64,000 nucleotides of DNA from SIG307 sp964545045. GTDB lineage: Bacteria > Bacillota > Clostridia > Lachnospirales > Lachnospiraceae. Shown here in pieces: positions 49,445 through 58,370 of this stretch. The position numbers were made by a program, and so were the translations under genes. The stretch spans positions 1 to 64,000 of the forward strand of contig CAZJEN010000015.1 of the NCBI GenBank assembly GCA_964545045.1, read 5' to 3'. The notes under the pieces are model-generated. The model saw only the letters and a list, made by a program, of their open reading frames with translations. It was not told the DNA's origin and did not search any database. The first letter of the stretch is position 1; every line of letters starts with the position of its first letter.

Positions 49445-50443
49445 TTAATTTTCGATTTTCCTTCCGTTCCAATACATCAAAACCTTTTGACATACGAAGC
49501 AAATCACTGTGATCATAATCGTTCTGAGAACAAAACAGGTCACAATTCCCACCATGGACTTTTGATCCACAAAGCGGAATAAAATTTTCCACGGAAAAAC
49601 CGCTTTTTCAACCGCATGGATACACATATACCACATAGAATACCGCCCCACCCAGCGAATGCCGTCAAGCACACGCCATTCCAACAAATTTACATACAAA
49701 AACAGCTTTACAAGTAAAAATGCACCGAGCAAACTTCCTATCGCGGATAACATACCGTATTTTACATCATAAGCATAAAAATCCATGCTTCCGTAAACAA
49801 CGGTTATCCACCATGCTCCTATCATAAGAACCAACAACAACGGATTTATCTTTTTTTCCAGTAACTTCTTCTTCTTTACATAGTAGCCGGCATACAAAAA
49901 GAAAAATCCCATCAGACCAGGTGCAATCTGATACGGAAGCTGTAACGGCATCAACGCGCCTCCCAACACTCCGGAAAACACAGCAAGTCCTATCTGCCAT
50001 TTTTCTTCCTTTAAATGAACTACGGGATAATAAATGCACCATGCCCAAAACAATGCAAAGACAAACCAAAGCGGTCCCAAACGTGTCCCCGGGCCGTTCC
50101 ACATAAGAAGACTCGGCACAAGAAAAAGCTCAGTCCAATCAGAAAGGTTTCCTGCCATTGCACGATGAACAAGTCCAATCAGATTAATCAACAACAGCAC
50201 CAATAAGAGCGGTTTTATTAAATATGTAACTCCCGGCTTTATTCCCGCCTTTATCGGTTTCTTTTTTAGCCAGTATCCGCTTACGATAAATAATGCCGGC
50301 ATTGCAAGAGAATGCATAATTTTTCCGTACCACAACAACCCGGTTCCTTTTTCCGGAAAGAAAATGCTATGTCCAAACAACACCCCTAGCATTATGATGC
50401 CCTTCAGTAAATCAAACATCGTCAGGTTGATTAACTTTTTCAT
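49445..50443 (-). CDS. Acyltransferase 3 family membrane protein
   Basis: 332 aa with ~10 membrane helices. N-terminal TMFDLLKGIIMLGVLFGHSI contains the expected D-x-LKG-I and GHS positions of acyltransferase-3 proteins, which O-acylate polysaccharides using an acyl donor. It is 30 bp upstream of the ACP gene; an ACP-bound donor is therefore conceivable, whereas typical family members use acyl-CoA. GGGGGACAAT precedes the ATG. Confidence 0.82.
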   Translation of the reverse strand: MKKLINLTMFDLLKGIIMLGVLFGHSIFFPEKGTGLLWYGKIMHSLAMPALFIVSGYWLKKKPIKAGIKPGVTYLIKPLLLVLLLINLIGLVHRAMAGNLSDWTELFLVPSLLMWNGPGTRLGPLWFVFALFWAWCIYYPVVHLKEEKWQIGLAVFSGVLGGALMPLQLPYQIAPGLMGFFFLYAGYYVKKKKLLEKKINPLLLVLMIGAWWITVVYGSMDFYAYDVKYGMLSAIGSLLGAFLLVKLFLYVNLLEWRVLDGIRWVGRYSMWYMCIHAVEKAVFPWKILFRFVDQKSMVGIVTCFVLRTIMITVICFVCQKVLMYWNGRKIEN

Positions 50444-50557
50444 TCGACTATTGTCCCCCTAAAAATTCAAAAAAGACCATAAGATTACATGGTAATTATA
50501 ATGTGAGCATTTTATCTTGTCAACTCTTTTTCATAATTATACAATATCAGCTTTCCA

Positions 50558-50594
50558 TAAAAAGAAAGGACGATCGTTTTTCACAATCGTCCTT
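50558..50594 (-). terminator. Terminator after the stalk-protein gene
   Basis: Minus-strand AAGGACGAT (50594-50586) pairs with ATCGTCCTT (50574-50566), followed by TTCTTTTT at 50565-50558. It separates the stalk gene from the acyltransferase gene. Confidence 0.85.
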
Positions 50595-50624
50595 GTATCT
50601 ATCCGTTACTTATTTATTACGAAA

Positions 50625-52206
50625 TTACTCTTCCTCTTCGTTTTTCTTATCAGCTACTTTCTTGTAGACAATCCTGCCCACAACAAGAGCAATCAGAAGA
50701 AACAACAGAGAAAATCCCGCAATCATCCAACCTGTAGAGGATGAAGCTTCTTTTTCCGGCACATTTGTTAACGGGACATCAGCTTCAACAATTTCCACGT
50801 ACTCTTCACCAATCTCTTCTTCGTCTCCAAGTGCCTCTTTCAAGATAGTCTCCGCATCACCCAACGGAACCTCTTCTTCTTCGATTTCAACAAGTGAAGA
50901 GTCCTGTGTATCTTCCGGATGATTAATTGCTTCCTCCGAGTTTTCTGTCGATGTTCCATCAGTCTGTATATCTTCGGTGACTACCTCATTCTCTTTTAAT
51001 ACACTTTCTTCCGAGTTATCTTCCGCCCAGCTTCCTTGCACATGTTCCTCATCCTGCAGACGATCCTCAAACTCATTTTCACTCATAATAGGCGTCGGTG
51101 TCGCGGTCGGAATCGGTGTTGCCGTAGGAGCCGGGGTCGCAGTCGGCGTCGGCGTTGCCGTTGGTACAGGCGTTGCTGTCGGCGTCGGCGTTGCCGTTGG
51201 TACAGGCGTTGCTGTCGGCGTCGGCGTTGCCGNNNNNNNNNNNNNNNNNNNNNNNNNNNNNNNNNNNNNNNNNNNNNNNNNNNNNNNNNNNNNNNNNNNN
51301 NNNNNNNNNNNNNNNNNNNNNNNNNNNNNNNNTCGGCTCAGGTGTCGCTGTTGGCATCGGTGTTGCGGTCGGCTTCGGTGTCGGCGTTGCCGTTGGAACC
51401 GGTGTTGCGGTCGGGGCCGGTGTCGCCGTCGGGACAGGCGTCGCGGTCGGGGCCGGGGTCGCCGTTGGTACAGGCGTTGCGGTCGGGACCGGGGTCGCCG
51501 TTGGCTTCGGTGTCGCCGTCGGGACAGGCGTTGCTGTCGGAGCAGGCGTCGCCGTTGGCTTCGGTGTTGCCGTCGGGGCCGGGGTCGCCGTCGGGACAGG
51601 CGTCGCGGTCGGGGCCGGTGTTGCGGTCGGGGCCGGTGTCGCCGTAGGTACAGGCTTCGCAGTCGGCTTCGGTGTCGCCGTCGGGACAGGCGTTGCTGTC
51701 GGGACAGGCGTCGCGGTCGGCTTCGATGTCGGCGTTGCCGTAGGAACCGGTGTTGCAGTCGGCTTCGGTGTCGGCGTTGCCGTAGGGACCGGTGTTGCCG
51801 TCGGTGCCGGGGTCGCAGTCGGCTTCGGCGTTGCCGTCGGGGTCGGGGTCGCCGTTGGTACAGGCGTCGCGGTCGGCTTCGGTGTCGCCGTTGGCTTCGG
51901 TGTTGCCGTCGGCTCAGGTGTCGTCGTCGGCTTCGGTGTTGCGGTCGGCTTCGGTGTCGCCGTTGGCTTCGGTGTTGCCGTCGGGACAGGCGTTACCTCT
52001 TCACCGCCATTTTCATTGTCTTTTCCTCCGCCAAAGAAAATGCTCAACCACCAATCTGTAAGGGAGTCATTCACAAACTCCATACCATCATTAACTTCAT
52101 TTTCCCACCACTTCAATCCTTCGGAGATTTCGTTCTCCCACCACTTCAATCCCTCATAATAACTACTACTTGGATTTCCGTTACTTCCTTTGTTTTCTTT
52201 ACCCAT
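50625..52206 (-). CDS. Pro/Thr-repeat stalk surface protein, one gene across an assembly gap
   Basis: The frame from the ATG at 52206 (AAGGAG nine bases upstream) begins MGKENKGSNGNPSSSYYE, has two tandem copies of GLKWWENE (~residues 19-37) and a Trp-rich segment, then a long run of (P/V/A/K)-PTATP units. It enters a run of 100 N at 51233-51332. On the far side the same PTATP repeat continues in the frame of the C-terminal part (ATPIPTATPTPIMSENEFED) with no stop codon, and real bases total a multiple of three (1482), so this is one protein. The C-terminal domain is highly acidic (~120 aa), ending in one membrane helix (GWMIAGFSLLFLLIALVVG) and a basic tail. At least 493 aa. No N-terminal signal peptide is seen. 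It resembles a flexible wall-spanning stalk; the head function is unknown. Confidence 0.85.
51233..51332. other. Assembly gap of 100 N inside the stalk repeat
   Basis: Exactly 100 N, a standard placeholder, lies in the PTATP repeat where short reads would collapse. The real gap length must be a multiple of three to keep the reading frame on both sides; its size is unknown. Confidence 0.95.
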
Positions 52207-52246
52207 CACTTCGTTCTCCTTCAATCTTGTTTTTGAAAACGAAATG
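52207..52246 (-). promoter_or_regulatory. Hairpin covering the stalk-gene ribosome binding site
   Basis: On the minus strand CATTTCGTTTTC (52246-52235) pairs over all 12 positions (two G-U) with GAGAACGAAGTG (52218-52207), with a 16-nt loop. The 3' arm includes part of the AAGGAG ribosome binding site and ends right before the ATG. It begins directly after the c-di-GMP aptamer, so it is a likely expression platform acting on translation. Confidence 0.7.
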
Positions 52247-52330
52247 TTTGGTAACCCGGCTGGCATAGTCAAAGACCTTAGCCCCTCAGTTTTGCGTCCC
52301 GGCGTTTCCCCCGGTTTGCCGTTTCAGTCA
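52247..52330 (-). promoter_or_regulatory. c-di-GMP-I (GEMM-I) riboswitch
   Basis: The minus strand contains the conserved GEMM-I elements in order: GGCAAACCGG near 52318, GAAA tetraloop-type loop, CCGGGACGCAAAACT, GGGGCTAAGG, then TATGCCAGCCGGGTTACC ending near 52250. It senses cyclic di-GMP. About 25 bp farther upstream (52345-52375) a similar half motif occurs (TCTCGGACGCGAAACTATAGG), perhaps a degraded second aptamer. The regulated gene is the stalk surface protein. Confidence 0.9.
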
Positions 52331-52438
52331 TTTCCATCCTATAGTTTCGCGTCCGAGATTCCAGTCTCAAACGTTTCAATTATACTACTACTTCCTAGCG
52401 GACGTCAATCACTTTGTTTATTTTCTGACAAAGTTTTA

Positions 52439-53809
52439 TTATTTATATATTTCTGAATATTTTAAAAGTATCTCTTTCTTGTTTTTCTCCGGTTCTTCTA
52501 TCACAAGTAACAATAACCGGTTCAACACCTCTCCCAGTTCCTTTCCTGGGGCAAACCCAGCCGCAATCAAATCACTGCCGTTGACCGCCAAATCCTTCAG
52601 AGAAGTGCATTCCTCCCGCTCCCGGATTCCTAAGTAAACCTGCCAAACCTTTCTGAGATTTCCCGGACCCTCGGTACGGTAAGGCTCTGCATGCGCAAGC
52701 AGATCTCCTCGTCGAAGTTCTAACAACAGCGGAAACAAATCTGCACCGATTTTATGCATGGCACGGCGCACCGGCCGCTCCTCCGGCACAAACGGATAAT
52801 CATGCCACCGCACCAGCCGTGTCACCGTATCAATGGTAGCATTATCTGCCTTTAAACGGCGAAGAATCTTTTTCACAAGATCCACGCCGCATTCCGCATG
52901 TCCGTGAAAATGATCCACTCCTTGCTCATCCGTGCTGTAACAGTCCGGCTTGCCCACATCATGAAACAACGCCGCCAGACGCAGATAACGGAATTCATCG
53001 GCAGAAAATCCGCCTTCTTCCGCATACTCCGCCATCCTTTTTACAAGACGTACCGTATCCAGGGAGTGAAGTCCCACATTGGTATAATGAGCCGGATGCC
53101 GCTGAGGAGTCTCACACATCCGGTCAAACTCCGGCAAAATCACTTCCGTAATATCACATTCATAGGCCGTAAGCAACCGCCCCGGATGTCCGGAAACGAG
53201 CAGCTTCGTAAGTTCCGCATAAATCCGCTCCTCACTGATTTTCCGTAAAGTCTCCGCCAGTTCTTTTGCCGCTGCCAGTGTCTCTTCCTCAATGGAAAAA
53301 TCCAGCTGTGCGGAAAAGCGGAATGCCCGCAAAATCCGAAGGGCATCCTCAGAAAAGCGCTCCTTTGCCACCCCCACACAACGGATAATCCCCTGCTTCA
53401 AATCCTCCGCTCCGTGAAACAAATCCACCAAGCCTTCTGTTTCATTATAGGCCATGGCATTAATCGTAAAATCCCGGCGCTTTAAATCCTCCGTCAGACT
53501 GGCGGTAAAAGACACCTCCGTCGGATGTCTGCCATCCTCGTATTTCCCGTCCACACGATAGGTAGTCACCTCAAACCCTATCTTATCCAACAACACCGTT
53601 ACCGTTCCGTGCTGAATTCCGGTATCAATGGTACGCCGGAACAAAGCCTTCACTTGCATCGGCAACGCAGAGGTAGTAATATCCCAGTCCTGAGGCTCCT
53701 TTCCGAGAATTGCGTCCCGGACGCAGCCGCCCACCGCATAGGCCTCGTACCCATGCTCCTGTAATGTATTTATAATCTGTTTTACCTGCTTCGGCAATTC
53801 AATTACCAT
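52439..53809 (-). CDS. cca: CCA tRNA nucleotidyltransferase with HD domain
   Basis: 456 aa from the ATG at 53809 (MVIELPKQVKQI), with GAGGTGA upstream; a longer frame adds 19 residues. N-terminal nucleotidyltransferase with VGGCVRDAILGK and the metal-binding DWDITTSA, RRDFTINAMAYN, then the RNA-binding helical domain and a C-terminal HD domain (ALFHDVGKPDCYSTDEQGVD, FHGHAECG). It adds or repairs the 3' CCA end of tRNAs. Likely in its own transcript ahead of the c-di-GMP riboswitch gene. Confidence 0.93.
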   Translation of the reverse strand: MVIELPKQVKQIINTLQEHGYEAYAVGGCVRDAILGKEPQDWDITTSALPMQVKALFRRTIDTGIQHGTVTVLLDKIGFEVTTYRVDGKYEDGRHPTEVSFTASLTEDLKRRDFTINAMAYNETEGLVDLFHGAEDLKQGIIRCVGVAKERFSEDALRILRAFRFSAQLDFSIEEETLAAAKELAETLRKISEERIYAELTKLLVSGHPGRLLTAYECDITEVILPEFDRMCETPQRHPAHYTNVGLHSLDTVRLVKRMAEYAEEGGFSADEFRYLRLAALFHDVGKPDCYSTDEQGVDHFHGHAECGVDLVKKILRRLKADNATIDTVTRLVRWHDYPFVPEERPVRRAMHKIGADLFPLLLELRRGDLLAHAEPYRTEGPGNLRKVWQVYLGIREREECTSLKDLAVNGSDLIAAGFAPGKELGEVLNRLLLLVIEEPEKNKKEILLKYSEIYK

Positions 53810-53894
53810 GCCTGTCACCTCGTTTTCTTTCCTCTCGCCGGATCCGACTCTTGCACCGGATTGCATTTCGCCCGGTGCACCTATGCCCTGTTTC

Positions 53895-55412
53895 TCACCA
53901 CATGCGAATTACCCTGTCCGCTAATGCCTTTGCTTCTGCTTCACTGTGGGTAATCAACAGCGCACTACGTCCCTGCAGCTTCTCTTTTACATAGTTCATT
54001 ACCTGTTGCTTATTTGCCGCATCCAGTCCCGTAAACGGCTCATCCAGCACCAAAACTTCTCCGTTCGACAACAATGCCCGCACAATAGCCACCCGGCGTT
54101 TCATTCCGCCGGACAGTTCCGCCACCGGCTTACCCTGAACATCTGCCAGCCCCACTTCCGAAAGAGCTGCCTCCGCCGCCTTCCGGTCACCGGTTACCAT
54201 AGCGATGTTTGTCACCGCATCAAACTCTTTACACAAACGATTCTCCTGGAAAACCACTCCGAAACGCTTTGGTCGCTTTACCTCGCCGGCATCCGCCCGC
54301 AAAAGCCCCAACAAAACCTTTCCCGCGGTACTCTTGCCGCAACCGGAGGCTCCCATTAACGCTACCGTTTCTCCCGGAGCCAGCCATAGGGAAAATTCCT
54401 TTAACACCGTTTTATCTTCAAAACTCTTCGTCACTTCAAACAGACCGTATCCTTCCAGAGCAGGGTTCACCGACATAGACTCCGTCACTCCGCTCTTTTG
54501 GACATCTCCCTCCGATGTCGGGACAACCGCATCGGTCTGCTCATCCGCTCTGACCTTTCCCTCCGTTTTCACTTCCGCCTCGTTCCCGCCGTTTTCCGCC
54601 GCAGCCGCATCCTTCACGCTTCCCGACAGCGCATTTGCACCGGCCTTTACCAAAAGCATAACCACTTTTTCAAAAACCACACTGACCAGCACAATGACCG
54701 CGGTCCAGGCAAACAACTCCTCTGTCAAAAGATACAACTTTGCCTCGTATAACCGCTCACCGATGGAATTCGCAGGCAAACCGATAATCTCCGCCGCGAT
54801 TCCCGATTTAAAACAAAATCCCAAGCCCACGGAGCAGGCCGACACAAAATACGGCAGCACCGCCGGAATGTAAATATAGCGAATTCGCTTTCCCACGGAA
54901 ATCCGGAACACGGAAGCCATCTCAAGAAGTTCCCTGTCCGTAGACTCAATGCCCTGCAACACATTGGTATAGATCACCGGAAGCACCATCAAAAAAGAAA
55001 TCAATACCGACAAATTCTTTGACGACGACAACCAGAACAATGCCAAAATAATAAAAGACGCCACCGGCACCGCTTTAATCAGCCGCAACACCGGATTCAA
55101 CAAAGCCCGTACCACCCCTGATGCAGAGGCAAGTACCGCGCACACCACACCGACAGCCAGCGCCAAAAAGAAGCCGGTTGCAATCTTAGCGAAGGAATAC
55201 CCTACCGACTTCCAAAACTCCGGAGTCTGCACCAGGGCAAACAACGTTTTTACGGTTTCCAAAGGAGAAGCCACCAGAATATTTCCTGCCATGGAATTTC
55301 CACTTTTTTTGTCTAAAATCACAACAATCAGCTGCCAAACAAAAATCCAGAACACAACCGCTGCCGCATTCTTTATCCACGTAAGGGTTCTTTTCTTTAT
55401 TTGCTTATCCAC
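53895..55412 (-). CDS. ABC transporter, permease-ATPase fusion (SsuC/ThiX-type with SsuB-type)
   Basis: 505 aa from a GTG at 55412, seven bases after AAGGAGG. Residues ~1-265: permease with six helices and the EAA loop (ELLEMASVFRISVGKRIRYI). A linker of ~55 residues rich in Glu/Ala/Lys follows. Residues ~315-505: ATPase with GASGCGKSTAG, LSGGMKRRVAIVRALL and VLVLDEPFTGLD. It resembles importers for nitrate, sulfonates, taurine or thiamine precursors. Having both parts in one polypeptide is less usual. The lipoprotein at 62862-63938 belongs to the matching binding-protein family and is a likely partner despite lying 7 kb away. Confidence 0.88.
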   Translation of the reverse strand: MDKQIKKRTLTWIKNAAAVVFWIFVWQLIVVILDKKSGNSMAGNILVASPLETVKTLFALVQTPEFWKSVGYSFAKIATGFFLALAVGVVCAVLASASGVVRALLNPVLRLIKAVPVASFIILALFWLSSSKNLSVLISFLMVLPVIYTNVLQGIESTDRELLEMASVFRISVGKRIRYIYIPAVLPYFVSACSVGLGFCFKSGIAAEIIGLPANSIGERLYEAKLYLLTEELFAWTAVIVLVSVVFEKVVMLLVKAGANALSGSVKDAAAAENGGNEAEVKTEGKVRADEQTDAVVPTSEGDVQKSGVTESMSVNPALEGYGLFEVTKSFEDKTVLKEFSLWLAPGETVALMGASGCGKSTAGKVLLGLLRADAGEVKRPKRFGVVFQENRLCKEFDAVTNIAMVTGDRKAAEAALSEVGLADVQGKPVAELSGGMKRRVAIVRALLSNGEVLVLDEPFTGLDAANKQQVMNYVKEKLQGRSALLITHSEAEAKALADRVIRMW

Positions 55413-55511
55413 AAGGAGGCCTCCTTTCCGTTTCTTATCCTGCATTTCGCATAACACACCCTAAAAATCATCCCGCTCCTCCACAGCTTCAACCTCTTCC
55501 GTTCAAAGCAC

Positions 55512-56432
55512 TTACCCCAGACTCTCCAAATACCTTTCCAGTGCATCCTTCCACTCCGGCAAAGGCTCAAACCCTGCCTTCACCAGCTTACTCTTATCCA
55601 GTCTGCTGTTGAACGGCCGCTTTGCCTTGGAAAGGCCGTATTCCTCGGTAGTTACCGGGATAACCTTAGTGTCATATCCCGCCTGCTTAAAAACCTCGCA
55701 GGCAAAGTCGTACCAACTGATATAGCCGCCTTCGTTGGTGGCGTGATAACAACCGTACTTTTCCGTCTCCGCCATATCCACCAGAAGTCTTGCCAAATCC
55801 GGCGTATAGGTCGGGGTTCCGATCTGGTCGGATACCACTCGGAGGGTGTCGTATTTCTTTCCGATGTTTAACATAGTCTTAATAAAGTTATTGCCGTTTA
55901 ATCCGAATACCCAGGCAATACGCACAATAAAGTACTTGGAAAGCAGTTCTTTTACCTCCAGCTCACCCTCCAGCTTCGTCCGTCCGTACACACTAAGCGG
56001 TGCATAGTCCGTACAATCTGCATCCCACGGGGTCTCCCCCTGCCCGTCAAACACGTAATCCGTGCTGATATAAATCATCTTGCAGTCAAGTTTCTTACAT
56101 ACCGTAGCAATATTCCTCGTACCGGTCACATTGACCGTCTTTACCTTTTCGATATTCTCTTCATCCTCTGCCGCATCCACCGCAGTCCAGGCCGCACAGT
56201 GAATCACCGCATCCGGCTGTACACGCTGTAATAAAGCATCCGTTGCCGCCCCATCCGTAATGTCCAGTGCCGCAAATTCATAGGATGCCGTCCCCTTTGC
56301 CTCTTCCGCAAGAAGGGCACTCTTTTCATTTTCCGCAATGTCGCTTCCCACTACTGCATAGCCGCGGCCAAGAAGCTCCTTTACCACATCATAACCAAGT
56401 TGCCCGGACACGCCGGTTACAAATACTCGCAT
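55512..56432 (-). CDS. rfbD: dTDP-4-dehydrorhamnose reductase
   Basis: 306 aa, GGAAGG before the ATG. NAD(P) site GVSGQLGYDVVKEL, catalytic Tyr-Lys in SVYGRTKLEGE, and DYVFDGQGETPWDAD typical of RfbD/RmlD. It makes dTDP-L-rhamnose in the last step of the pathway. It sits in the order rfbC-A-B-D with 9-15 bp between genes, so all four form an operon. Confidence 0.95.
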   Translation of the reverse strand: MRVFVTGVSGQLGYDVVKELLGRGYAVVGSDIAENEKSALLAEEAKGTASYEFAALDITDGAATDALLQRVQPDAVIHCAAWTAVDAAEDEENIEKVKTVNVTGTRNIATVCKKLDCKMIYISTDYVFDGQGETPWDADCTDYAPLSVYGRTKLEGELEVKELLSKYFIVRIAWVFGLNGNNFIKTMLNIGKKYDTLRVVSDQIGTPTYTPDLARLLVDMAETEKYGCYHATNEGGYISWYDFACEVFKQAGYDTKVIPVTTEEYGLSKAKRPFNSRLDKSKLVKAGFEPLPEWKDALERYLESLG

Positions 56433-56444
56433 TGCTTATCCTTC

Positions 56445-57464
56445 CTATCTGTTTCCGTACATCTGCTCATAGTAGTTCTGATACTCGCCGGAAATAATAG
56501 TCTCCCACCACTCCTTGTTGTCCAGATACCACTGAATGGTCTTCTTGATGCCATCCGCAAACTTCGTCTCCGGAAGCCATCCCAGCTCTCTGTGAATTTT
56601 TGCCGGATCAATGGCATAACGCATGTCATGGCCCTTACGGTCAGTGACATAGGTAATCAGACTCTCCGGCTTGCCAAGCTCCTTACAAATAAGCTTCACA
56701 ATGTCGATGTTACGCATCTCGTTATGACCGCCGATGTTGTACACCTCGCCCACTTTGCCCTTATGGATAATCAAATCAATGGCCTTACAGTGGTCCTCTA
56801 CATACAGCCAGTCACGGACGTTGATGCCCTCGCCGAATACCGGAAGCGGCTTATCGTTGAACGCATTGGCAATCATCAGCGGAATGAGCTTTTCCGGGAA
56901 CTGATACGGACCGTAGTTGTTACTGCAACGGCTGATGGTCACCGGCAAACCGTAGGTTCTGTGGTAAGCCTGTACCAACAAATCCGCAGCCGCCTTGGAA
57001 CTGCTGTACGGGGAACTGGTATGAATCGGTGTCTCCTCCGTAAAAAACAGATCCGGACGGTCCAGCGGTAAATCGCCGTATACCTCGTCCGTAGACACCT
57101 GATGATACCGCTTGATGCCGTACTTTCTGCAGGCATCCATCAACACCTGGGTACCCATAATATTGGTCTCTAAGAACACACCCGGATTCTCAATGGAACG
57201 GTCCACATGGCTCTCCGCCGCAAAGTTTACCACCATATCCGGCTGTTCTTCTTCAAACAACTTATATACCGCCTCACGGTCACAAACATCCGCCTTTACA
57301 AACCGGAAATTCGGATGACTCATCACCGGCTCCAAGGTGGACAGATTGCCCGCGTAGGTCAGCTTATCCAGACAGATGATACGATAGTCCGGATACTTCT
57401 TTAACATATGAAACACAAAATTGGAACCGATAAAACCGGCACCGCCCGTTACAATAATCTTCAT
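56445..57464 (-). CDS. rfbB: dTDP-glucose 4,6-dehydratase
   Basis: 339 aa. NAD site VTGGAGFIGSNFVFHML, STDEVYGDLP, catalytic Tyr-x3-Lys in SPYSSSKAAADLLV, and RCSNNYGPYQFPEKLIPLM, all signatures of RfbB/RmlB. Converts dTDP-glucose to dTDP-4-keto-6-deoxyglucose, second step to rhamnose. Normal length. Confidence 0.97.
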   Translation of the reverse strand: MKIIVTGGAGFIGSNFVFHMLKKYPDYRIICLDKLTYAGNLSTLEPVMSHPNFRFVKADVCDREAVYKLFEEEQPDMVVNFAAESHVDRSIENPGVFLETNIMGTQVLMDACRKYGIKRYHQVSTDEVYGDLPLDRPDLFFTEETPIHTSSPYSSSKAAADLLVQAYHRTYGLPVTISRCSNNYGPYQFPEKLIPLMIANAFNDKPLPVFGEGINVRDWLYVEDHCKAIDLIIHKGKVGEVYNIGGHNEMRNIDIVKLICKELGKPESLITYVTDRKGHDMRYAIDPAKIHRELGWLPETKFADGIKKTIQWYLDNKEWWETIISGEYQNYYEQMYGNR

Positions 57465-57476
57465 CCTTCTTCTCCT

Positions 57477-58361
57477 TTAGTACTGAATCTTACCGTCCGC
57501 TACTCTTCTTAAATGCTCACCATACGGGGACTTGCCGTAATTTGCAGCCGCTTCTAAAAGAGTTTCCTTAGAAATCCAGTCGTTTAAGTAAGCAATTTCC
57601 TCCGGTGCGGAAATCTCGATGCCTTGTCGTTTCTGAATCATTTGTACAAAGTCCGATGCCTCCAAAAGACTGTCCATAGTTCCGGTATCCAGCCATGCAA
57701 AGCCTCGTCCCAAAAGCTTCACATTCAAATCGCCGTGCTCCAGATAAATCTTGTTCAAATCCGTAATCTCAAGTTCTCCTCGCGCAGATGGCTTTAGCTC
57801 TTTTGCATACTCCACTGCCCGTTTATCATAAAAATACAACCCGGTAACACAATAATTGGACTTCGGCTGCTTCGGTTTCTCCTCTATGGAAACCACCTTC
57901 CCATTTTCATCAAACTCTACAACACCGAACCGCTCCGGATCATTTACATAATAGCCGAAAATTGTGGCAGTACCCGCTTCGCCGTTTTTTACCGCCTCCT
58001 GCAAAAGCTTACGGAAGCCGTTTCCGTAAAAAATATTGTCGCCAAGCACCATGGCACAGGGCTCGTCTCCGATAAACTCCTCTCCAAGCAAAAAGGCTTG
58101 CGCCAGACCGTCTGGGGACGGCTGTTCCTTATAGGAAAAAGACACGCCGTACCGGCTGCCGTCTCCCAAAAGCCGCTCAAAGTTCGGCAAATCCTGTGGT
58201 GTTGAAATAATCAAAATATCCCGAATCCCGGCCAGCATAAGTGTAGACAACGGATAATAAATCATCGGCTTGTCATAAACCGGAAGCAATTGTTTGGAAG
58301 TCACCATGGTCAGCGGATACAATCGCGTACCGGACCCTCCTGCTAAAATAATTCCCTTCAT
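57477..58361 (-). CDS. rfbA: Glucose-1-phosphate thymidylyltransferase
   Basis: 294 aa, AAGGAGG before the ATG. Nucleotidyltransferase signature GIILAGGSGTRLYPLTMVTS, KPMIYYPLSTLMLAGI, ALVLGDNIFYGN-like segment (AMVLGDNIFYGNGFR) and FAWLDTGTMDSLLEAS. Makes dTDP-glucose, first step of dTDP-rhamnose synthesis. Length typical. Confidence 0.97.
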   Translation of the reverse strand: MKGIILAGGSGTRLYPLTMVTSKQLLPVYDKPMIYYPLSTLMLAGIRDILIISTPQDLPNFERLLGDGSRYGVSFSYKEQPSPDGLAQAFLLGEEFIGDEPCAMVLGDNIFYGNGFRKLLQEAVKNGEAGTATIFGYYVNDPERFGVVEFDENGKVVSIEEKPKQPKSNYCVTGLYFYDKRAVEYAKELKPSARGELEITDLNKIYLEHGDLNVKLLGRGFAWLDTGTMDSLLEASDFVQMIQKRQGIEISAPEEIAYLNDWISKETLLEAAANYGKSPYGEHLRRVADGKIQY

Positions 58362-58370
58362 ACGGCCTCC

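Noticed and set aside
50625..51086. Separate 153-aa protein starting MSENEFED
   Set aside because: The upstream frame is open through the PTATP repeat up to the N gap and no ribosome binding site precedes this ATG; it is the C-terminal part of the stalk protein.
50977..52236. Long plus-strand frames rich in Arg/Cys or Gly/Val across the stalk region
   Set aside because: They are shadows of the PTATP codon repeat in the other strand; they run through the N gap and have no ribosome binding site or promoter.
52388..52440. Intrinsic terminator after cca (ACTTTGT/ACAAAGT)
   Set aside because: The stem is short and the T-rich side is on the plus strand, the wrong direction for cca.
55413..55511. 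A thiamine (TPP) riboswitch upstream of the ABC permease-ATPase gene
   Set aside because: The 100-bp gap shows none of the conserved TPP aptamer strings, so thiamine-precursor transport cannot be claimed from regulation.
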